12,983 nt of DNA from UBA3495 sp964629875. GTDB lineage: Bacteria > Chloroflexota > Dehalococcoidia > Lucifugimonadales > UBA3495. The number at the start of each line of letters is the position of its first letter. Position 1 is the first letter of the stretch. The position numbers and the translations under genes were made by a program. The notes beneath the pieces are model-generated. The model saw only the letters and a program-made list of their open reading frames with translations, was not told the origin of the DNA and did not search any database. Where the stretch lies: assembly GCA_964629875.1 (NCBI GenBank), contig CAZVRK010000037.1, positions 1 through 12,983 of the forward strand, written 5' to 3'. Positions 6,108 to 12,983 of the stretch are shown here, piece after piece.

Positions 6108-7313
6108 ATGGTTGGAGCAGATATAGGTTGGGTGATGGCGTGTTCCGCTCTGGTGTTACTTATGACACCGGGACTAGCCTTCTTCTACGGCGGGTTAGTT
6201 GGTCGTAAGAACGCCAGCGGTACCATTATGCATAGTTTAATGGCGATGGGTGTGGTAAGTATTGTCTGGGTTCTTTGGGGATATAGTTTGGCTTTTGCAC
6301 CTGGCTCCACGTTTGTTGGTGGCCTGGATTTCTTTGGCTTGGCAGGAGTTAGTGCTGAAGGTAATGCAATTCATGGTCTGACTATACCTGATCAGCTAAT
6401 GATGATTTTCCAGGCGATGTTCGCTATTATCACTCCGGCTTTGATAACTGGAGCTTTTGCAGAACGTATGAAGTTTAGTTCGTACGTGATATTTATCGTG
6501 TTATGGGTCACTTTCGTATATGCGCCTGTATGTCACTGGGTATGGGGTGGAGGTTTCCTCGGTTCAATGGGAGCCCTAGACTTTGCTGGCGGCACAGTTG
6601 TACACATTAACTCAGGTATAGCTGCATTGGCTGCAGCAATTATTTTTAGAAAGAGACTGGGATTCGGTAGTGACGCAGGTACTCCTCATAACGTGCCGAT
6701 GGTTGTTTTAGGAGCTGGATTACTATGGTTCGGGTGGTTCGGATTCAACGCGGGAAGTTCCCTAGCTGCCGACGGCCTAGCAGTTAATGCTTTTGTCGTG
6801 ACTAATACTGCTGCAGCGGCCGCATTAGTGACATGGGTAATCATATCTTGGATACAAACGAAGAAAGCCAGTGTAACAGGAGCGGCAACAGGAGCTGTGG
6901 CAGGATTAGTTGCTATCACACCTGCGGCAGGCTTTGTTGGCCCAATGCCTGCCTTGATTATTGGTATCGGAGCAGGAGTAATTTGTTACGTAGCTATAGT
7001 AGCTTTAGCGAAACTCAAAGTAGATGACGCTCTAGCTGTATTTGGAGTCCATGGTATGGGTGGCATCTGGGGCGCCATCGCTACTGGTTTGTTTGTTGGA
7101 TGGGGTTATGGGGCCTTAGGTGAGGGAGTAACTAGAATGGCCCAAGTTAACGTTCAACTTATCGCCATTGGAGCTACGATAGCATACTCATTCGTAGTAA
7201 CCGCTATAATACTGTTAGTCATTAAGTTCACTTTGAAGCTAGAGGTATCTGAGGAAGAAGAGAGAGCAGGATTGGATGTTTCCCAGCACGGTGAAGAGGC
7301 TTATATGGCTTAG
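6108..7313 (+). CDS. amt: Ammonium transporter (Amt family)
   Basis: This 401-residue polytopic membrane protein belongs to the Amt/Mep/Rh family and imports ammonium across the cytoplasmic membrane. It has about eleven hydrophobic segments and starts directly with the first one, without a cleavable signal peptide. Pore features are present: MTPGLAFFYGG (about 19-29), FQAMFAIITPALITGAFAERMKF (split here as the Phe-gate region, about 101-123), Trp144 or nearby, LDFAGG, twin-histidine residues His166 (VVHINSG) and His315 (FGVHGMGG), and WFGFNAGS (about 210-217). The C-terminal tail GLDVSQHGEEAY is the conserved segment that normally contacts P-II proteins. ATG 6108 has a strong ribosome binding site, AAAGGAG (6091-6097). 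No glnK/P-II gene follows directly; the GSII glutamine synthetase gene is next, 149 nt downstream. The 11-bp repeat array upstream suggests nitrogen control. Confidence 0.97.
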   Translation: MVGADIGWVMACSALVLLMTPGLAFFYGGLVGRKNASGTIMHSLMAMGVVSIVWVLWGYSLAFAPGSTFVGGLDFFGLAGVSAEGNAIHGLTIPDQLMMIFQAMFAIITPALITGAFAERMKFSSYVIFIVLWVTFVYAPVCHWVWGGGFLGSMGALDFAGGTVVHINSGIAALAAAIIFRKRLGFGSDAGTPHNVPMVVLGAGLLWFGWFGFNAGSSLAADGLAVNAFVVTNTAAAAALVTWVIISWIQTKKASVTGAATGAVAGLVAITPAAGFVGPMPALIIGIGAGVICYVAIVALAKLKVDDALAVFGVHGMGGIWGAIATGLFVGWGYGALGEGVTRMAQVNVQLIAIGATIAYSFVVTAIILLVIKFTLKLEVSEEEERAGLDVSQHGEEAYMA

Positions 7314-7363
7314 CCTGTTACCTGTAGCGACTTGCCTGACGAGCAAGTAAAATAGATCAAATG

Positions 7364-7402
7364 CATATGTCTGGCCGGTACTTTTTGCTGGCCAGACATA
7401 TG
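7364..7402. repeat. 13-bp perfect inverted repeat between amt and the GSII gene
   Basis: CATATGTCTGGCC (7364-7376) pairs perfectly with GGCCAGACATATG (7390-7402) around a 13-nt centre. As RNA the stem extends by four more pairs, two of them G-U, leaving a CUUUU loop. No T run follows, so it is not a classical terminator. It may be an operator, an mRNA processing or stability element, or an attenuator between amt and the glutamine synthetase genes. A weak promoter (TTTGCT 7384-7389, TATAAA 7406-7411, 16-bp spacer) overlaps its right half. Confidence 0.6.
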
Positions 7403-7462
7403 GGTTATAAAAACAATGGCAACAATAGGAAAAAAATTATGTTGGTACAAGGAGTTTGAGTA

Positions 7463-8190
7463 ATGAGCTATAAAGCTGAATATATTTGGATAGATGGTCA
7501 AAAACCGACGGCTAAACTACGCTCCAAGGGTAAAGTGATAGCTGACGGAGAACAACCACCAGTTTGGGGGTTTGATGGGTCAAGTACAGAACAGGCGGAA
7601 GGTCACGCATCAGACTGTGTACTGAACCCGGTATTTGTTTGTCCTGACCCTGTTCGTGGTGGGGACAATAAACTAGTCATGTGTGAAGTTTTACTTACTG
7701 ATATGACTCCGCACCCATCTAACAATAGGTCTGCGTGTGCAGCTGCAGCTGAAAAATACGGTTCTTTCGACACGTGGTTTGGTATTGAACAAGAATATAC
7801 GTATTTTGATGGTATAAAACCTTTGGGTTGGCCAGACAACGGCTTTCCAGCTCCTCAGGGAGGTTATTATTGCGGCGTAGGATCAGATGAAGTGTTTGGA
7901 CGTCCGATAGTTGAAGCTCATTTAGATGCCTGTATTGAAGCTGGTCTACAAATAGCCGGTATTAATGGTGAGGTCATGCCAGGACAGTGGGAATTCCAGA
8001 TTGGGCCTATTGGAGCACCGGCAGTAGCCGATCATCTATGGGTAGCTCGGTGGCTGTTATACCGAATTGCGGAAGAATTTGATGTGAGCGCTACTTTAGA
8101 TCCCAAGCCAGTCAGGGGTGATTGGAATGGAGCAGGAGCTCACACTAATTTCTCCACTAAGCAGATGCGTGAAGGTTATGACGCTTGTGT
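7463..8190 (+). CDS. glnII: Glutamine synthetase type II (GSII/GlnII-like), C-terminus lost in gap
   Basis: The first 242 residues match eukaryotic-type glutamine synthetase II, which makes glutamine from glutamate, ammonium and ATP. Signatures are MSYKAEYIWIDG, WGFDGSST (about 35-42), the metal-binding WFGIEQEY (E109, E111), YYCGVG, GINGEVMPGQWEFQIGP (about 166-182), DHLWVARWLL and DWNGAGAHTNFSTKQMRE (about 220-237). GSII enzymes are about 330-350 residues, so roughly 100 C-terminal residues are missing, including the NRGASIRIPR and DRRPASNMDPY blocks. They must lie in the N run. The frame after the run belongs to a different enzyme family. ATG 7463 has AAGGAG (7449-7454), 8 nt upstream. The gene is downstream of amt on the same strand, consistent with ammonium assimilation. 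Confidence 0.93.
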
Positions 8191-8290
8191 NNNNNNNNNN
8201 NNNNNNNNNNNNNNNNNNNNNNNNNNNNNNNNNNNNNNNNNNNNNNNNNNNNNNNNNNNNNNNNNNNNNNNNNNNNNNNNNNNNNNNNNN
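8191..8290. other. Assembly gap, 100 N, between two glutamine synthetase genes
   Basis: Exactly 100 N, a placeholder of unknown size. To complete both flanking genes it must hide about 300 bp of the GSII gene and about 375-400 bp of the GSI gene, so at least about 0.7 kb. It could also hold further genes, for example a P-II gene. The frame stays open across it only by chance. Confidence 0.95.
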
Positions 8291-9232
8291 CCGGAGCTAG
8301 AGTTCTTCTACCTAAAAGATTCAGAATCTGTGCAGCCTTTAGATAATTTTGGATATTACGACCAACAATCTAGTAATCCTTCAGCTGACTTGCGGAGAGA
8401 TACGGTGCTCAATTTGTCAGATATGGGAATACCCGTTAAGTATTCACATCATGAAGGGGCTAATAGCCAACATGAAATAGATCTTCAATACACTGATGCT
8501 TTAACAATGGCAGATAGTGTTATGACAGCTAAACTAGTTATCAAAGAGATGGCTCAACTGGGAGGAGCGTATGCATCTTTTATGCCAAAACCATTCTCAA
8601 ACTCTAATGGATCTGGCATGCACACACACCAGTCCTTGTTCAAAGGTGACCAAAACGTTTTCTATGATGAAGAAGACGGGGATCATCTTTCTGAGACTGG
8701 GAAGAGATTTATAGCAGGACTTCTTAGACACGCTCCCGAGATCACGTTAGTAACGAACCAGTGGGTGAATTCATATAAGAGATTGGTTCCAGGATATGAA
8801 GCTCCGGTATATATTTCATGGGCCGCTGTTAACAGATCAGATCTTATAAGAGTCCCTGCTTATAAACCTGGGTATGATAGCTCAGTTCGAATCGAGTACA
8901 GGGCTCCAGATCCGGCATGTAATCCTTACTTGGCTTTTAGTGTCATGTTAGCTGCTGGGCTAAAAGGTATTGAATTAGAATATCCGATCCCGACGCCAGT
9001 TGAAGGTAATGTTTTCGCTATGACTGCGGAAGAAAGAGCTGCCAGAGACATACGGACGCTTCCGGGAAGTTTAGGAGAGGCGCTGGCCATTGCTGAGGAT
9101 AGTTCGCTCCTCAGAGAAACTTTGGGGGATCAGACATTTTCTAGCTTTATAAAGAACAAGAAAATCGAATGGGATGAGTATAGAGCCACAGTTACAGATT
9201 ATGAGATAACAAGGTATTTATCTGTTTTATAA
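8291..9232 (+). CDS. glnA: Glutamine synthetase type I (GSI-alpha-like), N-terminus lost in gap
   Basis: The 313 residues after the gap are the catalytic and C-terminal part of a prokaryotic GSI. They begin with the strand PELEFFYLK, whose Glu residues bind metal. SHHEGANSQHEIDLQY, MPKPFSNSNGSGMHTHQSLF, NSYKRLVPGYEAPVYISW and RIEYRAPDPACNPYLAF follow, ending EWDEYRATVTDYEITRYLSVL-like. The adenylylation-site segment and the insertion of GSI-beta enzymes are not seen, which points to the GSI-alpha group of Firmicutes and archaea. Full-length members are about 440 residues, so about 125-130 N-terminal residues are missing. It repeats the same catalytic strand already present in the upstream GSII part (GIEQEY), so this is a second enzyme. 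It ends 24 bp before the convergent pth gene, with no clear terminator between. Confidence 0.93.
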   Translation, partial: PELEFFYLKDSESVQPLDNFGYYDQQSSNPSADLRRDTVLNLSDMGIPVKYSHHEGANSQHEIDLQYTDALTMADSVMTAKLVIKEMAQLGGAYASFMPKPFSNSNGSGMHTHQSLFKGDQNVFYDEEDGDHLSETGKRFIAGLLRHAPEITLVTNQWVNSYKRLVPGYEAPVYISWAAVNRSDLIRVPAYKPGYDSSVRIEYRAPDPACNPYLAFSVMLAAGLKGIELEYPIPTPVEGNVFAMTAEERAARDIRTLPGSLGEALAIAEDSSLLRETLGDQTFSSFIKNKKIEWDEYRATVTDYEITRYLSVL

Positions 9233-9256
9233 CGGATTCAGATTGTGCTTGTTATT

Positions 9257-9814
9257 CTAATTGAATACATTCATGGCTTTATCTAGACCTTCTAAAAACA
9301 TCGTATCTAGAAGGTCGACTACAGTAGCAACAGTTTTGGCGATTAATGGAGATTCAGAATCAGAGAACTTGCCTATCACATGTGATATCTGGTCTAAGTT
9401 TTCCTCCGGACGCCCAATTCCGAGCCGTAATCTGGGAAATTGATCTGTTCCAAGTGCAGATATAATCGATTTTATACCGTTATGGCCGGCATCGCTTCCA
9501 CTGGCTCTAAGTCTGATCTTTCCCACGGGCAATGCCATTTCGTCATATATAATCAATGTGTCGCTAGGGTTTATACCGAATCGATCTGTTAAATAGCGGA
9601 GAGCTTCTCCACTATTATTCATAAAAGTTCTGGGTTTAACCAGAACCACTTTATGGTCTAGATGGCTACCGATGCCCAAGATTGCTTTGGGACGTTTTTC
9701 AGAAAGCTTTATTTCCCATCTCGACGATATTAAATCCAACGCTCTGAATCCGATATTATGGCGAGTTCCTACATATTTAGATCCTGGATTTCCTAGTCCA
9801 ATAATTAATTTCAT
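9257..9814 (-). CDS. pth: Peptidyl-tRNA hydrolase
   Basis: This 185-residue cytosolic enzyme cleaves the ester bond of peptidyl-tRNAs released from stalled ribosomes, recycling tRNA. It has the full bacterial Pth signature: MKLIIGLGNPGSKYVGTRHN with substrate-binding Asn9 and catalytic His19, FMNNSGEAL, IIYDEMALPVGKIRLRASGSDAGHNGIKS (catalytic-site Asp and Asn), and RLRLGIGRP. Length is normal. It starts 23 nt after the ligA stop and is likely co-transcribed. Its ribosome binding site is poor: only AAGG about 15 nt upstream, so expression may depend on translation of ligA. A 9-bp inverted repeat lies in its last codons (9286-9316). Confidence 0.96.
   Translation of the reverse strand: MKLIIGLGNPGSKYVGTRHNIGFRALDLISSRWEIKLSEKRPKAILGIGSHLDHKVVLVKPRTFMNNSGEALRYLTDRFGINPSDTLIIYDEMALPVGKIRLRASGSDAGHNGIKSIISALGTDQFPRLRLGIGRPEENLDQISHVIGKFSDSESPLIAKTVATVVDLLDTMFLEGLDKAMNVFN
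9286..9316. repeat. 9-bp inverted repeat in the 3' end of pth
   Basis: GACCTTCTA (9286-9294) and TAGAAGGTC (9308-9316) are perfect inverted copies around 13 nt. On either strand an RNA hairpin is possible, but no T run follows. It is the only hairpin near the convergent junction of the GSI gene and pth, so it might help end or protect either transcript. It could equally be a coincidence of the coding sequence. Confidence 0.35.
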
Positions 9815-9837
9815 TATTTATTAAATGTGCCTTATAT

Positions 9838-11871
9838 TTACGATTGGTCGGAAATGCTCTCCGGGTTGGACAAGAGATTATTAAATTCTTGTTCTGACAG
9901 TATAGGTATACCGTTGGTTTCTGCTGATTTTAATTTCGATCCAGGAGATTCCCCTGCAACCAGAAAATTAGTCTTTCCAGTAACGGAAGAGGTTGCGGAC
10001 GCTCCTAGTGATTTTACTAGGGTCTCAGCTTCCCTTCTAGTCATGCTACTTAGCGAACCCGTTATGACGAATGTTAATCCTACCCAAGGTGAATTGGATT
10101 CTATGGTGGATGTTCTGTTGTTACTGGGTTCTATCCCTAGATTCAGGAGTTTATCGATAATGTCTCGGTTGTTGGGAACTGCAAAATAGCTGACTAGGCT
10201 GTCGGCAATTTTGGGGCCAATCCCTTGAACAGCCATTAAGTCTTCATGAGAAGCTACCATAATATTGGATAGATCGTCGTATCTTGCAGAAAGTAACTCT
10301 GCGACTTCTGTACCCACATGAAATATTCCTAAAGAATATAGAAACGTTGCCAATGTATTTGTCTTACTTTGTTCAATGTTTGTGATTATCTTGGTCGCGA
10401 GGATATCTCCCATTCTTTCTAAATTTACTAGATCAGATTTTCTGAGTTTATATAAATCAGAAATATCGTTTATTAACCCTTGTTCTATCAAAATATTGCA
10501 CCATTTCTCACCGAGTCCGTCTATATTCATCGCCCCTTTACTTACAAAATGTTTTAGGAGCTCCAAGAATTGGGCAGGACAACTAACGTTTGGACACCGA
10601 TGCATGGCGTCGTCCGTGTTTTTTACTATCAGACTTGTACATATGGGGCAGTGAGATGGCATTTTAAAAGACATTTCACTGCCGCTTCTACGATCCAGTA
10701 TTGGTCCTATCACTTGTGGTATAACCTCGCCCGCTCGTTCAATGGTAACCCAGTCACCTTCTCTAATGTCTTTTCGTAGGATATCTTCCTCGTTGTGTAA
10801 GGATGCGTTTTTAACTGTAACTCCACTAACGATTACGGGTTCCAAAACAGCGTATGGATTTAAGCTGCCGGTTCTACCGACATTTATACCTATAGAATGA
10901 AGCTTCGTTATGACGCGTTCAGCGGGAAATTTATAAGCTATCGCCCATCTCGGCTCTCGCCCGACTACTCCCATTCTATCCTGGGCAGAGTATTCATTTA
11001 CTTTAACTACGACACCATCGGCTTCATAACCAAGGTTATGACGGTTTGCAATCCATTCGCGATGATATGCTTCAATATCTTCAATTGAAGTACATTGTGC
11101 GTTATGCGGATTCACTCGAAATCCTAAAGTCTTAAGCCATTCCAGAGATTGGCTATGAGTGTCGGGTTTATATAATCCGTCGTTATTAATAAGGCTGTAG
11201 ACCCATATTTGCATATTACGTGACGCTGTAACCTTTGGGTCAAGATTGCGGATACTACCAGCTCCTGAATTTCTTGGATTTGCGTAAAGGCTTTCTCCGC
11301 TAGCAGCTCTTTGTTCATTTAGTTTTTTAAAACTAGCAATGGGCATATATACCTCGCCCCGAACTTCCAAGTGTGGAGGAAAGTCTCCTGAAAGTCTCAA
11401 AGGTATACTTTTGATAGTTTTGATATTTTGTGTGACATCTTCTCCTATTGATCCGTTTCCCCTTGTGGATGCTTGTACGAGTAACCCGTTCTCGTATATT
11501 AAGCTCACGGCGAGACCGTCTATTTTTAATTCAGCCATTAAAGTGAAAATCTCATTATTCACTAGTCCTTTGACACGTCGCAACCAGTTTTCCATATCAG
11601 ATTTATCGAAAGCATTGCCTAGACTCAACATGGGGATATCGTGAGCAACTTGTTCAAATCCTGATACCGGCTCTCCCCCAACTCTTTGTGACGGGGAATT
11701 AGGGTCAATGGCATTAGGACACACGCGCTCCAAAGATACTAGTTCTTGCATCATTTGGTCATATTCGGAGTCTGGAATAGATGGATTATCTAAGACGTAG
11801 TAGAGATGGTTATGATAGTTTAGCGCCTCTCGCAACTCTTCTATACGTTCAAATTGACTTTTTTCTACCAT
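9838..11871 (-). CDS. ligA: NAD+-dependent DNA ligase
   Basis: This 677-residue enzyme seals nicks in DNA using NAD+ in replication and repair. All domains are present in the normal order. Domain Ia has YYVLDNPSIPDSEYD (about 24-38). The adenylation domain has the nucleophile Lys116 in ELKIDG, with STRGNGSIGEDVT after it. The OB fold follows. The four-cysteine zinc finger is CPIC...CPNVSCPAQ (about 405-430). A helix-hairpin-helix region contains VQGIGPKIADSL. The C-terminal BRCT domain (about 595-670) has FVITGSLSSMTRREAE and GKTNFLVAGE. Nothing is missing. ATG 11871 has GGAG about 8-9 nt upstream, and a perfect -10 TATAAT lies about 60 bp upstream. It is divergent from the acyl-CoA dehydrogenase gene and is followed by pth. 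Confidence 0.98.
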   Translation of the reverse strand: MVEKSQFERIEELREALNYHNHLYYVLDNPSIPDSEYDQMMQELVSLERVCPNAIDPNSPSQRVGGEPVSGFEQVAHDIPMLSLGNAFDKSDMENWLRRVKGLVNNEIFTLMAELKIDGLAVSLIYENGLLVQASTRGNGSIGEDVTQNIKTIKSIPLRLSGDFPPHLEVRGEVYMPIASFKKLNEQRAASGESLYANPRNSGAGSIRNLDPKVTASRNMQIWVYSLINNDGLYKPDTHSQSLEWLKTLGFRVNPHNAQCTSIEDIEAYHREWIANRHNLGYEADGVVVKVNEYSAQDRMGVVGREPRWAIAYKFPAERVITKLHSIGINVGRTGSLNPYAVLEPVIVSGVTVKNASLHNEEDILRKDIREGDWVTIERAGEVIPQVIGPILDRRSGSEMSFKMPSHCPICTSLIVKNTDDAMHRCPNVSCPAQFLELLKHFVSKGAMNIDGLGEKWCNILIEQGLINDISDLYKLRKSDLVNLERMGDILATKIITNIEQSKTNTLATFLYSLGIFHVGTEVAELLSARYDDLSNIMVASHEDLMAVQGIGPKIADSLVSYFAVPNNRDIIDKLLNLGIEPSNNRTSTIESNSPWVGLTFVITGSLSSMTRREAETLVKSLGASATSSVTGKTNFLVAGESPGSKLKSAETNGIPILSEQEFNNLLSNPESISDQS

Positions 11872-11929
11872 AATTGGGTCTCCATTCTGATCTTTTTGAT
11901 TTCTATGATTAGTAAAAGTCTGTTTCTTT

Positions 11930-11935
11930 ATTATA
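11930..11935 (-). promoter_or_regulatory. Candidate -10 of the ligA-pth promoter
   Basis: On the minus strand this reads TATAAT, a perfect -10 hexamer, about 60 bp upstream of the ligA start. The best -35 about 17 bp further upstream is weak (TGGCTA). Confidence 0.4.
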
Positions 11936-11957
11936 GGATTATCGGGATTTGTTAGCC

Positions 11958-11976
11958 ATCTCGAATTTTTCGAGAT
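11958..11976. repeat. Perfect 8-bp inverted repeat in the ligA/acyl-CoA dehydrogenase spacer
   Basis: ATCTCGAA (11958-11965) and TTCGAGAT (11969-11976) flank three T. No T run follows on either strand, so it is not a terminator. It lies between the ligA -10 and the acyl-CoA dehydrogenase start, where a regulator of either gene could bind, for example a TetR-type regulator of fatty-acid genes. The binder is unknown. Confidence 0.45.
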
Positions 11977-12005
11977 AAAATAATATGAATTGGCAATTAC
12001 CGGTT

Positions 12006-12011
12006 AGGAGG
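12006..12011 (+). promoter_or_regulatory. Ribosome binding site that fixes a TTG start
   Basis: AGGAGG lies 7 nt before TTG 12019. No ATG or GTG in the same frame lies at a suitable distance, so this strong site supports TTG initiation of the acyl-CoA dehydrogenase gene. Confidence 0.75.
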
Positions 12012-12018
12012 GTTCTCA

Positions 12019-12983
12019 TTGACGACAGCAACACCAGAAGAAGCGAGAGTCCAGATTGTAAATATGGTACGGGATTTCGTTAAGCGTGAAGTAGAACCCG
12101 TAGCTGCTAAGTTAGATGAAGAGGATATAGTTCCACATGACCTAATAGATCAAATGAAGGAATTGGGTTTATTTGGTATTACTATACCAGAGGAATATGG
12201 AGGATTAGGACTGGATTACACAACCTTTGCCCATATTTTTGAAGAACTGAGCAAGGGTCTTATGAGCATTAGTGGCGCTATAGGGACCCATCATATCCTT
12301 GCGTATGTGATCAACCATTATGGAAGCGAAGAACAAAAACAACAATTCCTTCCAGATTTAGCAAGTGGACGAAAAAGAGGTGGTCTCGCTTTAACCGAGC
12401 CAAGCGGTGGTACTGACGTTGCTAACCTGCAAACTACTGCAGATAAAGACGGTGAAGAATATGTGATAAACGGAAGTAAGATGTTTATCACTAATGCAAA
12501 GTATGGTGATGCTTTTTGCCTGTTAGCTAGAACTGATCGAAGCGCAGATCCTAAACATCGTGGTTTAAGCGCCTTTGTTATTGAGAAAGGTGATCCAGGG
12601 TTTAAAGTCGGTCGTGAGTTAAACAAACTAGGGTATAGGGGTCTTGATACTTGCGAACTTATTTTTGAAAATTTCCGTATTCCTGCAGAGAACCTAATAG
12701 GCAGTGAGGAGAATCAGGGATTTGGCCAAGTAATGAGTGGATTAGAGACTGGGAGAATAAATGTAGCAGCAAGGGCAGTAGGAGTAGCTCAAGCAGCTTT
12801 TGAAGCTGCTATCCGTTATTCTCAGCAAAGAGAGTCCTTTGGGCAACCTATAAGCCAACATCAGGCCATACAAACCAAGCTTGCTGATATGGCCACAAAA
12901 ATACAAGCCGCGAGGTTGCTGACATACGATGCGGCAAGGAAAAAGGATGACGGAGGGAGGGTTGACCTCGAATCGGGTATGGC
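12019..12983 (+). CDS. Acyl-CoA dehydrogenase, 3' end beyond the window
   Basis: The reading frame runs from TTG 12019 to the window edge without a stop, giving 321 residues. Family features are clear. The N-terminal helical domain has FVKREVEPVAAKLDEED and FGITIPEEYGGLGLDY. The FAD-binding middle domain has LALTEPSGGTDVANLQTTA and INGSKMFITNA, then LNKLGYRGLDTCELIFENFRIP. The C-terminal helical domain has GRINVAARAVGVAQAAFEAA and RESFGQPISQHQAIQ. It oxidises the alpha-beta bond of acyl-CoA thioesters, passing electrons to ETF. Chain-length preference cannot be read, and the catalytic Glu of typical members would lie past the window end. The complete protein should be about 380 residues. The TTG start has the near-perfect AGGAGG site. 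Because the frame is open-ended it is easily missed. Confidence 0.95.
   Translation, partial: MTTATPEEARVQIVNMVRDFVKREVEPVAAKLDEEDIVPHDLIDQMKELGLFGITIPEEYGGLGLDYTTFAHIFEELSKGLMSISGAIGTHHILAYVINHYGSEEQKQQFLPDLASGRKRGGLALTEPSGGTDVANLQTTADKDGEEYVINGSKMFITNAKYGDAFCLLARTDRSADPKHRGLSAFVIEKGDPGFKVGRELNKLGYRGLDTCELIFENFRIPAENLIGSEENQGFGQVMSGLETGRINVAARAVGVAQAAFEAAIRYSQQRESFGQPISQHQAIQTKLADMATKIQAARLLTYDAARKKDDGGRVDLESGM

Noticed and set aside
6686..6919. Minus-strand and alternate frames within amt
   Set aside because: The Ala-rich translation simply mirrors amt coding sequence; amt is intact and strongly conserved.
7322..7348. Glutamine riboswitch or other riboswitch before the GSII gene
   Set aside because: Only a 6-bp stem (ACTTGC/GCAAGT) is visible and I see no conserved core of a known glnA-type RNA.
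7372..7389. Sigma-54 promoter (TGGCC...TTGCT) before the GSII gene
   Set aside because: The GG and GC doublets are 12 nt apart instead of the required 10, and the bases belong to the inverted repeat.
7310..7501. Minus-strand frame across the amt-GSII spacer
   Set aside because: It runs through the inverted repeat and into the GSII start with no ribosome binding site or recognisable sequence.
7463..9232. A natural bifunctional GSII-GSI fusion enzyme
   Set aside because: The join lies exactly in a 100-N gap, and both halves lack precisely the parts that would be hidden there.
9827..11644. Several frames of 60-120 codons on the plus strand across ligA
   Set aside because: They are antisense to a full-length, fully conserved ligA, lack ribosome binding sites and resemble no protein.

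Overview
The window is a stretch of bacterial chromosome with housekeeping and metabolic genes. It is AT-leaning throughout, with frequent ATA (Ile), TTA/CTA (Leu) and AGA/AGG (Arg) codons, and no gene stands out as compositionally foreign. Gene content (DUF1800 protein with an NHL propeller, a one-cysteine carboxymuconolactone-decarboxylase-family protein, a GSII glutamine synthetase beside a GSI one, an HpPgdA-like deacetylase) would fit a marine or environmental Chloroflexota (Dehalococcoidia/SAR202-like) genome. That is an inference from style, not proven. Two runs of exactly 100 N (3271-3370 and 8191-8290) look like standard gaps of unknown length, so this is a scaffold. Both gaps fall inside reading frames and distort naive gene calls.

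Layout. 1-80: the 3' end of a tRNA, probably tRNA-Gly, and its intrinsic terminator. 125-1789: a CMD-family protein and a YbhE-type lactonase beta-propeller, both on +. 1786-2490 (-): an SRAP/YedK-type protein, tail to tail with the lactonase. 2491-3037: a regulatory-looking spacer and a small unknown gene. 3038-5144 (+): a gapped DUF1800 gene tightly followed by an NHL-repeat propeller. 5168-5983 (-): a polysaccharide deacetylase. 6108-9232 (+): a nitrogen-assimilation block of ammonium transporter amt, a GSII-type glutamine synthetase (C-terminus lost in the gap) and a GSI-type glutamine synthetase (N-terminus lost in the gap). 9257-11871 (-): ligA followed by pth. 12019-end (+): an acyl-CoA dehydrogenase cut by the window edge.

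How it fits together. Amt imports ammonium, and the two glutamine synthetases of unrelated subfamilies fix it into glutamine. The amt upstream region carries four TGTAAC-like half-sites at exact 11-bp spacing, the layout expected for an OmpR/PhoP/GlnR-type regulator. A similar three-copy array lies upstream of the small gene and DUF1800 operon. A 13-bp perfect inverted repeat sits between amt and the GSII gene. The continuous 589-codon frame across the second gap is not one enzyme: it joins the front of GSII to the back of GSI.

I found no mobile element, CRISPR array, phage gene or defence cassette. The most interesting items are the GSII+GSI pair next to amt and the 11-bp-periodic operator-like arrays.
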